Below are positions 33,343-45,338 of a DNA stretch of 64,000 nucleotides, one piece after another. Source of the DNA: Litsea cubeba (taxonomy: Eukaryota; Streptophyta; Magnoliopsida; Laurales; Lauraceae); assembly GCA_012931725.1 (NCBI GenBank), contig CM022944.1:61848600-61912599 (forward strand). Direction: 5' to 3'. How positions within the stretch are numbered: position 1 is the first letter of the stretch; every line of letters begins with the position of its first letter. Made by a program: the position numbers and the translations under genes. Below the pieces are notes generated by a model. The model worked only from the letters and a program-made list of their open reading frames with translations, did no database searches and was not told where the DNA came from.

Positions 33343-34375
33343 TGGAAATGGCCATTGTTTCTCTTCAGTGAGTTCATTAGAAATTAAGAAAAAATCAGAT
33401 TTCTCATTTTGGATTCAAAATTGAGAAACTTTGATCCTTTTTGTTTCGTCTCTGTGCTCGCGGAAATCGTTGAGCCGGTTCGAATTGTGGAAATGGCCAT
33501 TGTTTCTCTTCAATGAGTTCATTAGAAATTAAAAAAAAAATCAGATTTCTCATTTTGGATTCAAAATTGAGAAACTTTGAACCTTTCCTTTCGTTCGTGT
33601 GCTCGCAGAAATTGTTGAGCCTGTTCGAATTAGGGTTTGGGCCATTGTTTCTCTTCGATGAGTTCATTTGGGATATAAAAAAAAAAGACATAGACCACTG
33701 AGGTTAAACCAATTGCATTCTTTAATCGCGATTGATTCAAGAAAAGCCTTGTCCAGAGTGTGGAGACAGCTTGACTGTTCTCGGCAAGGGTCCTCCAAAC
33801 GGGTTCATTAAGTATTCCTACCCTTACCTGGGGGCAATTCTATCAATCGAGATTTCATAAGACCGGGTTAGGAGGCCTATGTGTACTCTCTCGTCTTTTA
33901 AATAAAAAATTTTTCAAAATAAAAAATTTTTAAAATAAAATTTTTAAAATAAAAAAAAATAAAAAAAGTTTTTTCAAAAAAAAAATCTTAAAAATAAATA
34001 AATTAATAAATTAAAAAATAAAAAAATAATTTCAAAAAAATAATCTTAAAAAAAATATTTAAAAAAAAAATTAAAAAAAAAACTCTCGTCATTTTTGGGT
34101 TCAGATCGGAGAAATTTTGGTCTCCTCCCTTCTGAGCACTGGCGCTCGAGGAAATCGTTGAGCCCGTGTTCAGATTGGAATGCCTTTTGCTCTCTTTGAT
34201 GAACCGGATCTTGGCCTTTCAAAAAAAAAAAAAAACTCTCGTCATTTTTTGGGTTCAAATCCAAGAAATTATGGTTCCTTCTCTTCTGGGTACTGGCGCT
34301 CGCGGAAATCGTTGAGCCCGTATTTGGATCAAAATATCATCAGCTCTCTTTGATGAATCCAATCTTGACCTTTCA
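33343..34375 (+). repeat. Ogre-3 leader repeats
   Basis: Two to three partial ~150-bp units (33349-33665) with TTTGGATTCAAAATTGAGAAA are followed by an A/T tract (33898-34085). Two ~145-bp units with GGAAATCGTTGAGCCCGT follow at 34087-34375. Same plan as in Ogre-1 and Ogre-2, with fewer copies. Confidence 0.9.
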
Positions 34376-34766
34376 AAATAGAGAATCTCATCTTATGGTT
34401 GCGGTCTCTAAACATTTGTGTCTAGCGGTACGAGTACGCTCTTTCAGGGTCTACTGTATTCGCGACCGGCACATTTGTAACTTCAACCTTATATTCTTCT
34501 TACATCGAGCAAGCTCTGCTTCTCGATAAGTCGAATTTAGGTTCACAATTGCTTCTAGCAGTCACTGGGACGCTCATTCTGAGCTCACCATACTTGCGAT
34601 CAGAACAATTGTACCATCTATGGCGTTTTGCCTTCTTCATATTGCTTGGGTCATATCCTTCTAGTGATTTGAAAAGACAAAACCATAGAACTCCCCATTT
34701 ATGATCATTATTCTTGTGATTACTCATGGATGTGGTCTTGTTTCAGAGATTTTTCGAAAACTAACA

Positions 34767-35111
34767 ATGGCAGCTTCGCTAACCATTACTTTCGATGAGA
34801 ATAAGCACCAGCTCAAGCTTCAACATAAACAAACCACGCGCACCTACAAGCGCCCCATCAGCTGCCGAAGCGCCAACTCCCTCGGCAACTCTCTGAACTC
34901 CGGGTCGACCTCAACTCCCCGGACTATCGTCTTTGGGATGCTGGGACCATTCCCACTTCCCGAGGAACAAACTGCTCCTTCCAAGAAGCAGAAGCTCGCC
35001 TCCCAACGCGTCACTACAATGACAACAAAGGCGGGAACCAAAAAGCCCGAAGCCCGTGGCACCCCCATGAAGCCTCGACCCGCAAGCAACCAGGTCTATC
35101 CCAAGACTTGA
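34767..35111 (+). CDS. Ogre-3 ORF1-like reading frame, function unknown
   Basis: A 114-codon frame starts at MAASLTITFDENKHQ, at the same ATG as the fragment at 17048. It is rich in Thr, Pro and Lys, with no motif I recognise. Ogre elements are known to have an extra ORF upstream of gag, and the position fits, but it could also be the start of a longer gag whose frame is broken at 35111. No membrane segment or zinc motif is visible. Confidence 0.45.
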   Translation: MAASLTITFDENKHQLKLQHKQTTRTYKRPISCRSANSLGNSLNSGSTSTPRTIVFGMLGPFPLPEEQTAPSKKQKLASQRVTTMTTKAGTKKPEARGTPMKPRPASNQVYPKT

Positions 35112-36955
35112 TCCCCAAGACCTTCACCAAAACAAAGAAGGTCCCAAACATCCACCAAGCCAACATACCTGGCCCCACTCAAGGAGAACCAATTCTACCC
35201 TCTTGCTTACATGAAAGAGGAGAGACCCATCTCCAACCTGACTCCCAAGTCAATCTAGCATGAGCCGGCTTGTTCTTACAAGCCCAAAATCAGATCATGC
35301 ATCACAAGGCCTCTGCAAGCACCTGCTAAGCCCTACAATCATTCGGTTCGACCATTCATATCTACAGAGGCTGAACTCGAAAAACACAAAGCTTCGCTGC
35401 AACAGGCGAAGGACCGGGTTCATATCCTGTCCTTGCCTAGCTACAAAGAGGACAGGCTTGGCTGCTGCGCCCAAGGGAGCACATCCTTCATTGTCAAAGC
35501 CCAGCCAGAGCTGACTGAATCTCAAATTGCTTGTCGTATATGCTGCCGCGCTTCTTATCGACAAAAGAGACTAGAGAAGCAAAGGACCCAGCCTCCTACA
35601 CTTCAAGTCTCTCACAAATGGGTCGAAAAAGAAAGACCTAAACAAATTGCTGCCGTCCATATGGTTGGAAAAACCAGAAGACGCCAAAAGTCAGCAACAA
35701 AAATCCATGTCCAACGTCCAGTGACCCACAACGTCTCCCGGACAAGAAGACACTCAGAAGAATCCCCTGCTCCTTCAAGCAAAGGACGGCAGAGTGATCC
35801 TTCCTCAAGCTCTTCATCAAAAAGAATGAGCCCCAGCTCAGTCACCAAGACAGTTTCTTCATTCGAATCTCGAGGGATGAACATCCTGACTACAAATTCT
35901 GAGCCACCACCTCGCAATCCACCTCAAGATGATGCACTCACACGCATCTAGCAGTTGGAACAAGGCCAGCAGAGGATTGAAACTCTGATGGAAAACCTTC
36001 TCCTTGCCTTCCAAAATCAGGCAAACAATGAACCTCCTCCGAATCATCAAGATGATGAGGTAAATGGAGAAGAAAATGAGTCACACGCCCTTACCAAAAA
36101 GGACGAAGACAGTATCCTCGCAAAAGCAAAAGAAGAGGATATACTCAAGGAGCATGGGATCAAGCCTCCATACCCCTTATGGATGGACTCGGTCCCGTTC
36201 CCCACAAAATTCAAGCATCCTACTCTCGAAACATATACGGGAAAAGGATCAGCCAGATAGCACGTCATCCATTTCAAGATCTTGACGGGAGCTATCGCGG
36301 ATCAAGATGCACTCAAGATCCGCCTCTTTGCAAGTACCCTAAAAGGTACGGCCTTCGACTGGTACTCCACTTTGCCGGAGGACTCCATCCAGAATTGGGC
36401 CATGCTAGAGACACGCTTCCTGACTCACTTCAAAGGTGAGGATCATCCCGCTACTATGGCTCAGCTATGCAGCCTAAAACAGGGGGAGAATGAGTCAACA
36501 TATGACTTCATTCACAAGTGGAAATCAATAGCATACAAATGCTCTGATGTATTGCCACAAGCGTCGCTAACCGACATTTGCCGAAACAACATGAGAGCTA
36601 GAATCCGCTCCATGATCATCGGCAACAAATCAAAGAACCTGGGAGAACTCCTAGAAGCTTCCATGGAAGCTGAGACGGTGATTAAAACTTCAACAGTCAG
36701 AAATCATCAAGAAAAGAGCCAACCGCCATTGCAACCTCAAAAACAAAGAAAAAAGAGATCCTCAATGTGCAGACCAAGTCAACTCCTCAGCCACCAAAGA
36801 AAGCTGAAAACAAAGCTGCTGGTAAGATACCCGAACTCTCTGATGCCTTCAAAGAGCGAGTAGAAAAGAAATACCCGTTCGATGGAGATGTTGATGAAAT
36901 CTTCGGGACCCTCATGGCAAACGGCAAGCTCACTTTGCATGAACCCAAAAGACGG
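35112..36955 (+). pseudogene. gag: Ogre-3 gag, broken
   Basis: Several frames cover the N-terminal part, with Lys/Arg/Ser-rich stretches (35433-35951) and PPYPLWMDSVPFPTKFKHPT near 36170. A TAG at 36258-36260 interrupts a run that continues HVIHFKIL. The capsid core is read from 36282 (ADQDALKIRLFASTLKGTAF, then FIHKWKSIAYKC). A lost base near 36688 shifts the frame relative to Ogre-2. The next part is read at 36767-36955 until the LTR of Ogre-2 begins after KDxx-type EPKR codons. The TAG is shared with Ogre-2. Confidence 0.85.
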
Positions 36956-37199
36956 TGTTGACACCAAAAATGTCACTTTGCCTCTTCAAGATCCAAAAGC
37001 TACACATGAAATCGTAACCTGCCATAAATAGGCAATGCTACTTCCAAAAAATCAAATCTCATCAGAATCAAACAAAAACTGCAAGATCCTTCAAGACAGC
37101 CAAAAGAGGAGTACACAAGAAGTTTCGGGCCATTTCAAAATCATTTGGTCTAACTTCGCTTCTCCGGCAGCTAAAAAGGAGCTCCCGGCGATGAAAGCA

Positions 37200-37765
37200 T
37201 CGGAGACACTAAATCTTCGATTAGAGCCGATGGATGGTCTCAAAATACATCCAAAAGGCTCTACGTCAAGTTCTGAGTCAAACCGACAACGTTTGACCCT
37301 ACATCAACCCTCAAACATCTAAATCAAGCCTCTCGGTGGTGAGAACCACCGAGGCCATCACTCATCAGATAGAGCACATGGACGGCTTCAAAATGCTTAC
37401 AAAGGGCTACACGTCAAATTTCAGGTCATTTCGACAAACATTTGACCAGACTTCAACGCTCGGAAGCCAAATTAGGCCTCTCAGCGGCAAAGCTCCTTGG
37501 GACCATGGTTTCCAACACAAAGCCTATGGATCATCTTAAAATGACTCCAATAGGTTCCCTATCAAAATTCCAGTCAATCGGACATCGGTTGACCGCACAT
37601 CAAGCTGCGACATCTTCATCGCGACAAAAATAAGTCTACTGGTGATAGGACCCCAAACGGCTTCAAAACTCAAACAAAAGCCCATGGTTGGTCTTATTTA
37701 TTGCTCAGGAGGCTTCACCCCAAATTTCAGATCATTCCGACACCGTTTGACCCAGTTTCAACTTT
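37200..37765 (+). repeat. Four degenerate ~150-bp repeats inside the Ogre-2 LTR
   Basis: Units near 37220, 37375, 37520 and 37675 share CC(G/C)ATGGATGGTCTCAAAA-like phrases, each followed by a TCAAATTTCAGGTCATT-like phrase and by GTTTGACC. The truncated LTR of Ogre-1 begins inside the fourth unit. Confidence 0.75.
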
Positions 37766-38730
37766 TGACGAAAAATCGGCAGCTTTGCGCGACAAAGTTT
37801 TCGGCTTTCTCGGAAAATCGGAAACTTTGCAATCCAAAAATGAAAGGATTCTCATCAAGTTTTCTATAAGGAGATCAGGCCAATAAATGATAAAAAACGT
37901 CAAGAAAAAATACAAAAGAAAAAAGAATCCAAAAACATAAAAAACGGACACAAAACGGAATAAAAAGGGGGAAAACCCCCCAAGGTCGCAGACCCCTGCG
38001 ACCCTAGCCCAGCGTCGCCAGCCCCTGCGACCCTGGCCCATGGTCGCCGGCGACCATGGAGCCCGGGATCGCCGGGTGGGCCCCGAAAGCCCTAATTTTC
38101 ATCATTTTTCGTAATTCGAAGCGTCCGACTCCTCGAATTTTCCAAAATTCATACTTTTGAGACACCAAATCCTTTGACATCCGTCAAAATCACGGGTCAA
38201 TCATCAAGAGTATCAAAATCAACATTGATCGCCAACCGGTCAACCAAAAAAGTGTGCTTTCTACCCAACCGATCGAGAAATCGACAGGACAGATGGCACC
38301 GACCCGTTGTTGGCAAACAACACCTGAAGTTACATGGTCATCCGATGTCGATCTACATGAAGATCCATTGATGATCATTGCCAGAAGAATCCCAAAAGAC
38401 GCGGCACGGCCCGCGACTCTTCAACTGCTCGGCGACCACTTAATGCGATTAATTGACTAGCTTTATTGCAGTCATTAATTCATTTCTTTGGATGGCCCAA
38501 TCAGAAGCAAGCATCGGGGAGTTACAAGTCAATTGATTCATGGCATTTAACCCACGAAACTCCTCCCATCATGGCGATTAAGGGCGATTAAATGCCGTCA
38601 ATCTCCTCCAGCCAATCAGAAGCCAAGAAAAAGGAGTTACAAAATAAAGAATTCAATCTTGTAACTCCTCCCTTTATGTAGCTTATGACAATTAAGGCTC
38701 ATAAATCCTCCTAAATGGCTACCTAAAAGC

Positions 38731-38740
38731 CTATAAATAG
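38731..38740 (+). promoter_or_regulatory. TATA box of the Ogre-2 LTR
   Basis: CTATAAATAG, about 0.82 kb before the LTR end; the same sequence is at 14208 in Ogre-1. Confidence 0.7.
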
Positions 38741-39237
38741 GAGAGCACTCCAAAGAATTCCAGATCAGAAAAAACCAAATAGAGATCCCTGATAAGAAAA
38801 AAGCACAGGAAATCCAGATAAAGAAATAGAGAAAACTCTGTGAAAGTTCTGCACCGGCCATCACTACAAGGTGACAAAAGTCCCTAGGGGGTTATCTCCC
38901 CCAAGGTCCTTGCCTTCTCCTTCTGCCTCCAATGGCTTAGACGTGGCTTTTCAGCCCGTCTACTTAGTTTTTTTATTGGACATAGGACCTCCTTTTGGTC
39001 TTTGTCCTCTAAAAACTTGAGGTTATCGCCAAGCCAAGCGAATCGATAGCATCCTCTATTCTCATCTGCATGGATGATGGTGAAGTCCACATATGGCTTG
39101 CGACTGTCAATCTGAACGAGTTCCCCACAATCTCCTGAGAAGTTAGATCCTCATTTTCTTGCTTTTCATTGTAGTTTGTATTTTTCCAAAAGAGAAAAAA
39201 ATCACAACTCTTGTCTTTCATTATTGATAAGAATTGT

Positions 39238-39310
39238 AAATCGGCTATAAACGCCAAAAATCGGCTATAAACGCCAAATCGGCTATAAATGCAAAAAAAA
39301 TCGCCTTTCA
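39238..39310 (+). repeat. ~19-bp tandem repeats near the LTR end (Ogre-2)
   Basis: Three copies related to TCGGCTATAAACGCCAAAA, one fewer than in Ogre-1. Confidence 0.85.
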
Positions 39311-39567
39311 CGGCAAAGCAAGAAAAATGTCTCTTTTCTTAAATATATGTGCATTGGAAAACTTGAAAGAAGTTGATTTCCTTTTTACTTGCGAAGGTCG
39401 ATCTCCGGATCACCACTTGTAATTCCAAGTAAAATAGAAAATCTGGCACACCCACAACAAAAAATGTCGATGCACGCCTTTGCCCCCGGTTACGAAAGGG
39501 TCGGATCAAACGGACTCCCACGTCCGCCGACCTCGGTAGAACCGAGCAGAAGCGTTGTCCATCAAGC

Positions 39568-39585
39568 TGGCACACCCGATGGGAC
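39568..39585 (+). other. Primer-binding site candidate of Ogre-2
   Basis: TGGCACACCCGATGGGAC, three bases after the LTR end and identical to 15054-15071. Confidence 0.6.
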
Positions 39586-39794
39586 ACGTTCATTTGAAAA
39601 CACGATGCTAGAAATGAAATATTTGCATATCATATCATTTGCTCTATGCTTATACTTCTTTTCTCGATTCCTTTGCTACTTTCTGATTGGTGGCCTATGT
39701 TGGATTCCGCATCTAAAAAAAATGAGATGAGATTTTTTGGAAATTTCTAATTCTTTGAATTTGTTTCCACTCTTTCTCTTTTCAAAACAAAAAA

Positions 39795-40580
39795 ATCAGA
39801 TTTTTCATTTTGGATTCAAAATTGAGAAACCTTGATCCTTTCATATCGTTCATCGTGCTTACAGAAATGTTGAGCCTGTTCGACTAAGGTTTTGGGCCAT
39901 CGTTTCTCTTCGATGAGTTCATTAAAGATCTAAAATAAAAAAATAAAAAAATCAGATTTTTCAGTTTGGATTCAAAATTGAGAAACCTTGATCCTTTCCT
40001 ATCATTCATCGTGCTTGCAGAAATGTTGAGCCTGTTTGGTTAAGGTTTTGGCCATCGTTTCTGTTCGATGAGTTCATTAAAGATCTAAAAATATATATAT
40101 AATCAGATTTTTCAGTTTGGATTTAAAATTGAGAAACCTTGATCCTTTCCTATTGTTCATCGTGCTTGCAGAAATATTGAGCTTGTTCGACTAAGGTTTT
40201 GGGCCATCGTTTCTCTTCGATGGGTTCATTAAAGATCTAAAATATATATATATATAAAATAAAAAAAAATCTGATTTTTCAGTTTGGATTCAAAATTGAG
40301 AAACCTTGATCCTTTCCTATCGTTCATCGCGCTTGCAGAAATGTTGAGCATATTCGACTAAGGTTTTGGGCCATCGTTTCTCTTCGATGAGTTCATTAAA
40401 GATCTAAAATATATATATAAACAAAAAAAAACAAAAAAAATTAGATTTTTCAGTTTGGATTCAAAATTGAGAAATCTTGATCCTTTCCTATCGTTCATCG
40501 CGCTTGCAGAAATGTTGAGCCTGTTCGACTAAGGGTTTTGTGCCATCGTTTCTCTTCGATGAGTTCATTAAAGATCTAAA
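39795..40580 (+). repeat. ~150-170-bp tandem repeats in the Ogre-2 leader, five copies
   Basis: Units start near 39795, 39951, 40102, 40269 and 40440. The ~140-bp core is well kept, while the spacers are short runs of AT or A of varying length. Confidence 0.95.
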
Positions 40581-40807
40581 AAAAAAACAAAAAAGACATA
40601 GACTACTAAGGTTAAACCAACTGCGTTCTTTGATCACGGTTGATTCAAGAAAAACCTTGTCCAGAGTGTGGAGACAGCTTGACTGTTCTAGGTAAGGGTC
40701 CTCCAAACGGGTTCATTAAGTAATCTTACCCTTACCTGGGGGCAATTCTATCAATCGAGGTTTCATAAGACCGGGTTAGGAGGCCTATGTGTACTCTCTC
40801 GTCTTTT

Positions 40808-41200
40808 AAATAAAAATTTTTCAAAATAAAAATTTTAAAATAAAATAAACAAAAAAAGATTTTAAAAAAATTATTAAAAAAATAAAAAAAATAAATAAGT
40901 AAAAAAAAAAAGCTTCCGTCATTTTTGGGTTCAGATTGGAGAAATTTTGGTCTCCTCCTTTCTGAGCACTGGCGCTCGCGGAAATCGTTGAGCCCGTGTT
41001 CAGATTAGAATGCCTTTTGCTCTCTTTGATGAACCCGATATTGGCCTTTCAAAAAAAAATCATCATTTTTGGATTCATATTCAAGAAATTATGATTCATT
41101 TCCTTCTGAGTACTGGCGCTTGCGGAAATCGCTGAGACCGTATTTGGATCGGAATACCATCTGCTCTCTTTGATGAACCCAATCTTGACCTTTCAAAACA
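40808..41200 (+). repeat. A/T tract and pair of ~145-bp repeats in the Ogre-2 leader
   Basis: The A/T tract (40808-40910) is followed by two units near 40918 and 41065 with GCGGAAATCG and GCTCTCTTTGATGAA. At 41245 the leader joins directly to gag sequence, skipping ~1.15 kb present in Ogre-3 (34429-35585), including the ORF1 start. Confidence 0.85.
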
Positions 41201-41244
41201 GAGAATCTCATCTCATGGATGCGGTCTCCAAACATTTGTGTCTA

Positions 41245-43667
41245 GGACCCAGCCTCTTACACTTCAAGTCTCTCACAAATGGGTAGAAAAAGAAAGACCC
41301 AAACAAGTTGCTACCGTCCATATGGTTGGAAAAACCAGAAGACGCCAAAAGTCAGTAACAAAAATCCATGTCCAACGTCCAGTGACCCACAACGTCTCCC
41401 GGACAAGAAGACACTCAGAAGAATCCCCTGCTCCTTCAAGCAAAGGACAGCAGAGTGATCCTTCCTCAAGCTTTTCATTAAAAAGAATGAGCCCCAGCTC
41501 AGTCATCAGGACAGTTTCTTCGTTCGAAACTCGAGGGATGAAAGTCCTGGTTACAAATTCTGAGCCACCCCCCGCAATCCACCTCAAGCTGATGCGATCA
41601 CACGCATCCAGCAGTTGGAACAAGGCCAGCAGAGGATTGAAACTCTGATGGAAAACCTTCTCCTCGCCTTCCAAAATCAGGCGAACAATGAACCTCCTCT
41701 GAATCATCAAGACGATGAGGTAAATGGAGAAGAAAATGAGTCACGTGCCCTTACCAAAAATGACGTAGACAGTATCCTCACAAAAGCAAAAGAAGAGGAT
41801 ATACTCAAGGAGCATGGGATCAAGCCTCCATACCCCTTATGGATGGACTCGGTCCCGTTCCCCACAAAATTGAAGCATCCTACTCTCCAAACATATACGG
41901 GGAAAGGATTAGCCAGATAGCACGTCATCCATTTCAAGATCTTGACGGGAGCTATCGCGGATCAAGATGCACTCAAGATCCGCCTCTTTGCAAGTACCCT
42001 AAAAGGTACGGCCTTCGACTGGTACTCCACTTTGCCGGAGGACTCCATCCAAAATTGGGTCATGCTAGAGACACGCTTCCTGACTCACTTCAAAGGTGAG
42101 GATCATCCCGCTGCTATGGCTCAGCTATGCAGCCTAAAACAGGGGGAGAATGAGTCAACATATGACTTCATTCACAAGTGGAAATCAATAGCATACAAAT
42201 GCTCTGATGTATTGCCACAAGCGTCACTAATCGACATTTGCCGAAACAACATGAGAGCTAGAATCCACTCCATGATCATCGGCAACAAATCAAAGAACCT
42301 GGGAGAACTCCTAGAAGCTTCCATGGAAGCTTTAACGGTGATTAAAGACTTCAACAGTCAGAAATCATCAAGAAAAGAGCCAACCGCCATTGCAACCTCA
42401 AAAACAAAGAAAAAAGAGGTCCTCAATGTGCAAACCAAGTCAGCTCCTCAGCCACCAAAAAAAGCTGAAACCAAAGCTGCTGGTAGGAGACCTGAACTCT
42501 AAGATGCCTTCAAAGAATGAGTAGAAAAGAAATACCCGTTCGATGAAGATGTTGATGAAATCTTCGCTGCTCTCATGGCAAACGGCAAGCTCACCTTGCC
42601 TGAACCCAAAAGACCGGGTGATGTTGGCAAAACCAACGATCCTCGGTACTGTCCATACCATCAGATGATCTCGCATCCTCTCGATCAATGCTTCATTGTG
42701 AGGAAGAAAATAAATGAGATGTGGAAAAACGGAGTCATCACTTTTGACAAAAATGTGGGTCTGCCTCCGTCAACATGGTGTCATGTGGATGAACATCAAA
42801 ATCCCTGAAGAAGAAGATCACTACTTCCTTCAAGGTGATAAACTCAATTCAAGCGTCCGAGGAACTGGTTCCTTACCCGACACCAAACGGACAACCCATA
42901 TGGGTACATCCTGATCTCCAGGAAGATGAAAATTGGGAGGTCGTGAAAACAAAGCCTACAGCTCAACAGCGAAGGCAGGCTAGGAAACAACTCCTCAAGC
43001 TTAAACGGCAAGAGAAGACCCAACCAAAACAAGAAGTCAAAGAAAAGGCAGAGGCTTCCTCTGCCGCTTCACTGGAGGCAACAAAAACGTCCCTTCCAGA
43101 GACTTCAAAGGCGGTAAGAAAATTCACTCTCAGTGATTTCATGCCACCTCAATTCAAAGAAGCCACGCAAGGGGCATCATACTCTTGCAATTCGGTAGTC
43201 AGATTCTCCATTGATGGATACGAGTCCAGCGACACTGATGATGGAATCGAATCCAACTACATCAACGAGTGGGAGGAATCCCTTGAAACAGGAGAATATC
43301 TCTCCGATGAAGAATGGGTTCCTGAGACTCTTCTTATGCCAGTAATCTGCTGTAACCGCCTACAGCCACAAGGATCCTAGTCTGATGATGAAAAAGACCA
43401 GGAGGCTGTACAAGAAAATGCTGCTGACCCAGCACCCGTCATTGCTCCAGTGGAAATCAACTATGTTGAGCCACAAAGAGTTGATGAAGAAGAAGATTTG
43501 GCTCCCATGCCTGATCTTGAAGAATATGGAAGGATCTTGCAGCATCTCGCTCTAGAACAAGAGCAAGACCACGTCAATGAGCTTCCTCGTAATCCAGAGC
43601 CTGAAGTCCAAGAAGACCATCAGGTACATCCTCCCTTAACTCCTGAAAATGGAGAAAATTGCTGGAT
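41245..43667 (+). pseudogene. gag: Ogre-2 gag
   Basis: Read in pieces. 41238-41648 is the basic N-terminal part. 41615-41920 ends at the TAG shared with Ogre-3. The capsid core at 41942-42502 has ADQDALKIRLFASTLKGTAF. Next come EKKYPFDEDVDEIF and a zinc-like CPYHQMISHPLDQC near 42650. 42835-43380 and 43381-43667 are an acidic linker. Stops at 42500-42502, 42518-42520 and 43378-43380 break the frame. The linker continues in frame past the solo LTR at 45344. Confidence 0.87.
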
Positions 43668-43672
43668 AAACG

Positions 43673-45338
43673 TGTTAGTTTTATGGTCTCAATACCAGCA
43701 TATGATGTAATAAATTGATTCATTTCTTTATTAATCAATATATTCATGCTTTCCATTTCATGAGATGAATGGTGTTTAATTATATACTTGCACATAACCA
43801 ATACGAATGACATAATGGTTCATGAGATGAACCGGAGTCCATAAGTATACTAGATATAATACATGTGTATGGATGAGATCCACATACGGGAGACATGTAT
43901 AATAAATCTTATACTTGAATATCTTCACAACCAGTGATGAGACTGGACATCTCATACTGACAAGGTTGCAGCATTTTGATCACTATGCGATAGTGTGATT
44001 TGTCTCGATCATCAGAATGAAAGATTCTGGATCATAGTGCTGGTACATTGGATGTATTGAAGGACCATGAGAAGCACCTTATAAACACTGTCTTTATATT
44101 AAGGTCTGCTCTCATAATTCCCTATCAGTAAGCTCTCAATCCTGAGACATTAATGAACTCAAGTTTCTATCTATTCATTTGCTTTGAGTCACCAATGAGT
44201 GAGGCCAACTATAGGTCAACACCTCGGTGATTTGGGTATATGGTAGTAGATCTGTGGGAACATTTAATGGTCAAGAAGGAATCTATCTCTAATGTCCCCT
44301 CGTGCCAATTAATGGATTTATCATTGGTAAGTGTACACCCATTCCGATTAAGAGTTAATTGGAAAGGTACCATTGATCATTATAATTAATTGGGACTCAA
44401 GGATAATAAGATATGGATCTAGTTTGGAAGACAGGTCCAATTGATCCATGGATATTGATGGAGGGGCCTACTTGTGGTAATAGGGAAGTTTAGGGTCTTC
44501 TATGTAATTTATTCCTAAGACTGGAGTGCAATTGCATTTATATAGTGGAGTTATTTGCAATTAACTGTGGGCCCGGATTGCACATGAGATGTGGGGTCAC
44601 GTATCCCAGTTGGAGCCAGCTTTCTAAGGAATCCCTAGTGGTCCCCACGCTAGCCCAAGTTACTAATTCTACTTAAACTCTAAAAGGAAGGAATTAGAAA
44701 GATACTATTTCTATTTGAAGTGAGACTTCTAATAGTGGTAATAGTAAAAGAAGATAGTTACTAATTATAATGGAAGTATAACTTCTAATTAATAATTAGT
44801 AGGAGAGGATGTTATGGCTTATAAAAGGGAAGGCTTATGGGCTGGACGTCCATACTCATCTCCCTCATTGGAATTCACGCCCATCTCTCCTTGTGCAAGT
44901 GTTGCACAACAACCTCTTCTAGTTCTAGTTCTCCTTCTAGTTGCTTAGAGTTTTCTAGTAGTTTTCTTTAGGAGATCCCACCCATCTCCTTGAGAAGAGA
45001 ATTTGATAACGGGATATAGCGTGGAAGATCACAAGGTGTTGGAGATCTTACTTTGATTAAGTGAAAGCGTTTCATCTTCAAAGAAAGTAGCAACTTCTCC
45101 ATTAGAGCCCAACCGAGCTCCAAAGGTATAATCTACTTCCTTGTATGTTGTAGATTTATTTGTTGCATGTGTGTTACTGATTTTCTATCTCTTAGATAGA
45201 TTGAATTACTGATCATGATAGATGAGATAGAGGGTTTGCATCTTGGACACATTGGTAGCCTTCTGGATAGTTGATCTCTGTATCAAGTGGATCAAAAGTT
45301 TTTGAAACCTATCCTAGAGGCCCACCCTATTTCCAACA
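43673..45338 (+). mobile_element. Solo LTR, probably copia-like, in Ogre-2
   Basis: 1666 bp from TGTTAGTTTTATGG to TTCCAACA, flanked by perfect AAACG duplications (43668-43672 and 45339-45343). There is no internal region, so the element was removed by recombination between its LTRs. A TATA box TATAAAAG lies at 44820-44827. The orientation is suggested by that box; the superfamily is inferred from TGTTAG...CCAACA ends only. Confidence 0.88.

Larger units (their letters stand above)
33343..36955 (+). mobile_element. Ogre-3: leader, ORF1 and gag part of an Ogre-like element
   Basis: Begins inside the repeated leader, directly after D3, and continues through an A/T tract, ORF1 and gag until the 5' LTR of Ogre-2 interrupts gag at 36956. 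Its leader overlaps ~1.4 kb of the Ogre-1 leader with visible divergence, so the two are different copies rather than the halves of one element split by D. No LTR of this copy is in the window. Confidence 0.85.
36956..39564 (+). repeat. Ogre-2 5' LTR
   Basis: 2609 bp, TGTTGACACCAAAAATGTC to TTGTCCATCA, opening inside Ogre-3 gag (flank GACGG at 36951-36955). It contains four degenerate ~150-bp repeats, a GC-rich block near 37985-38080 with doubled GCCCCTGCGACCCT phrases, a TATA box and ~19-bp repeats near its end. Confidence 0.85.

Noticed and set aside
13222..36955. Ogre-1 and Ogre-3 as one element split by the D array
   Set aside because: Their leaders overlap by ~1.4 kb with clear divergence, so they are separate copies.
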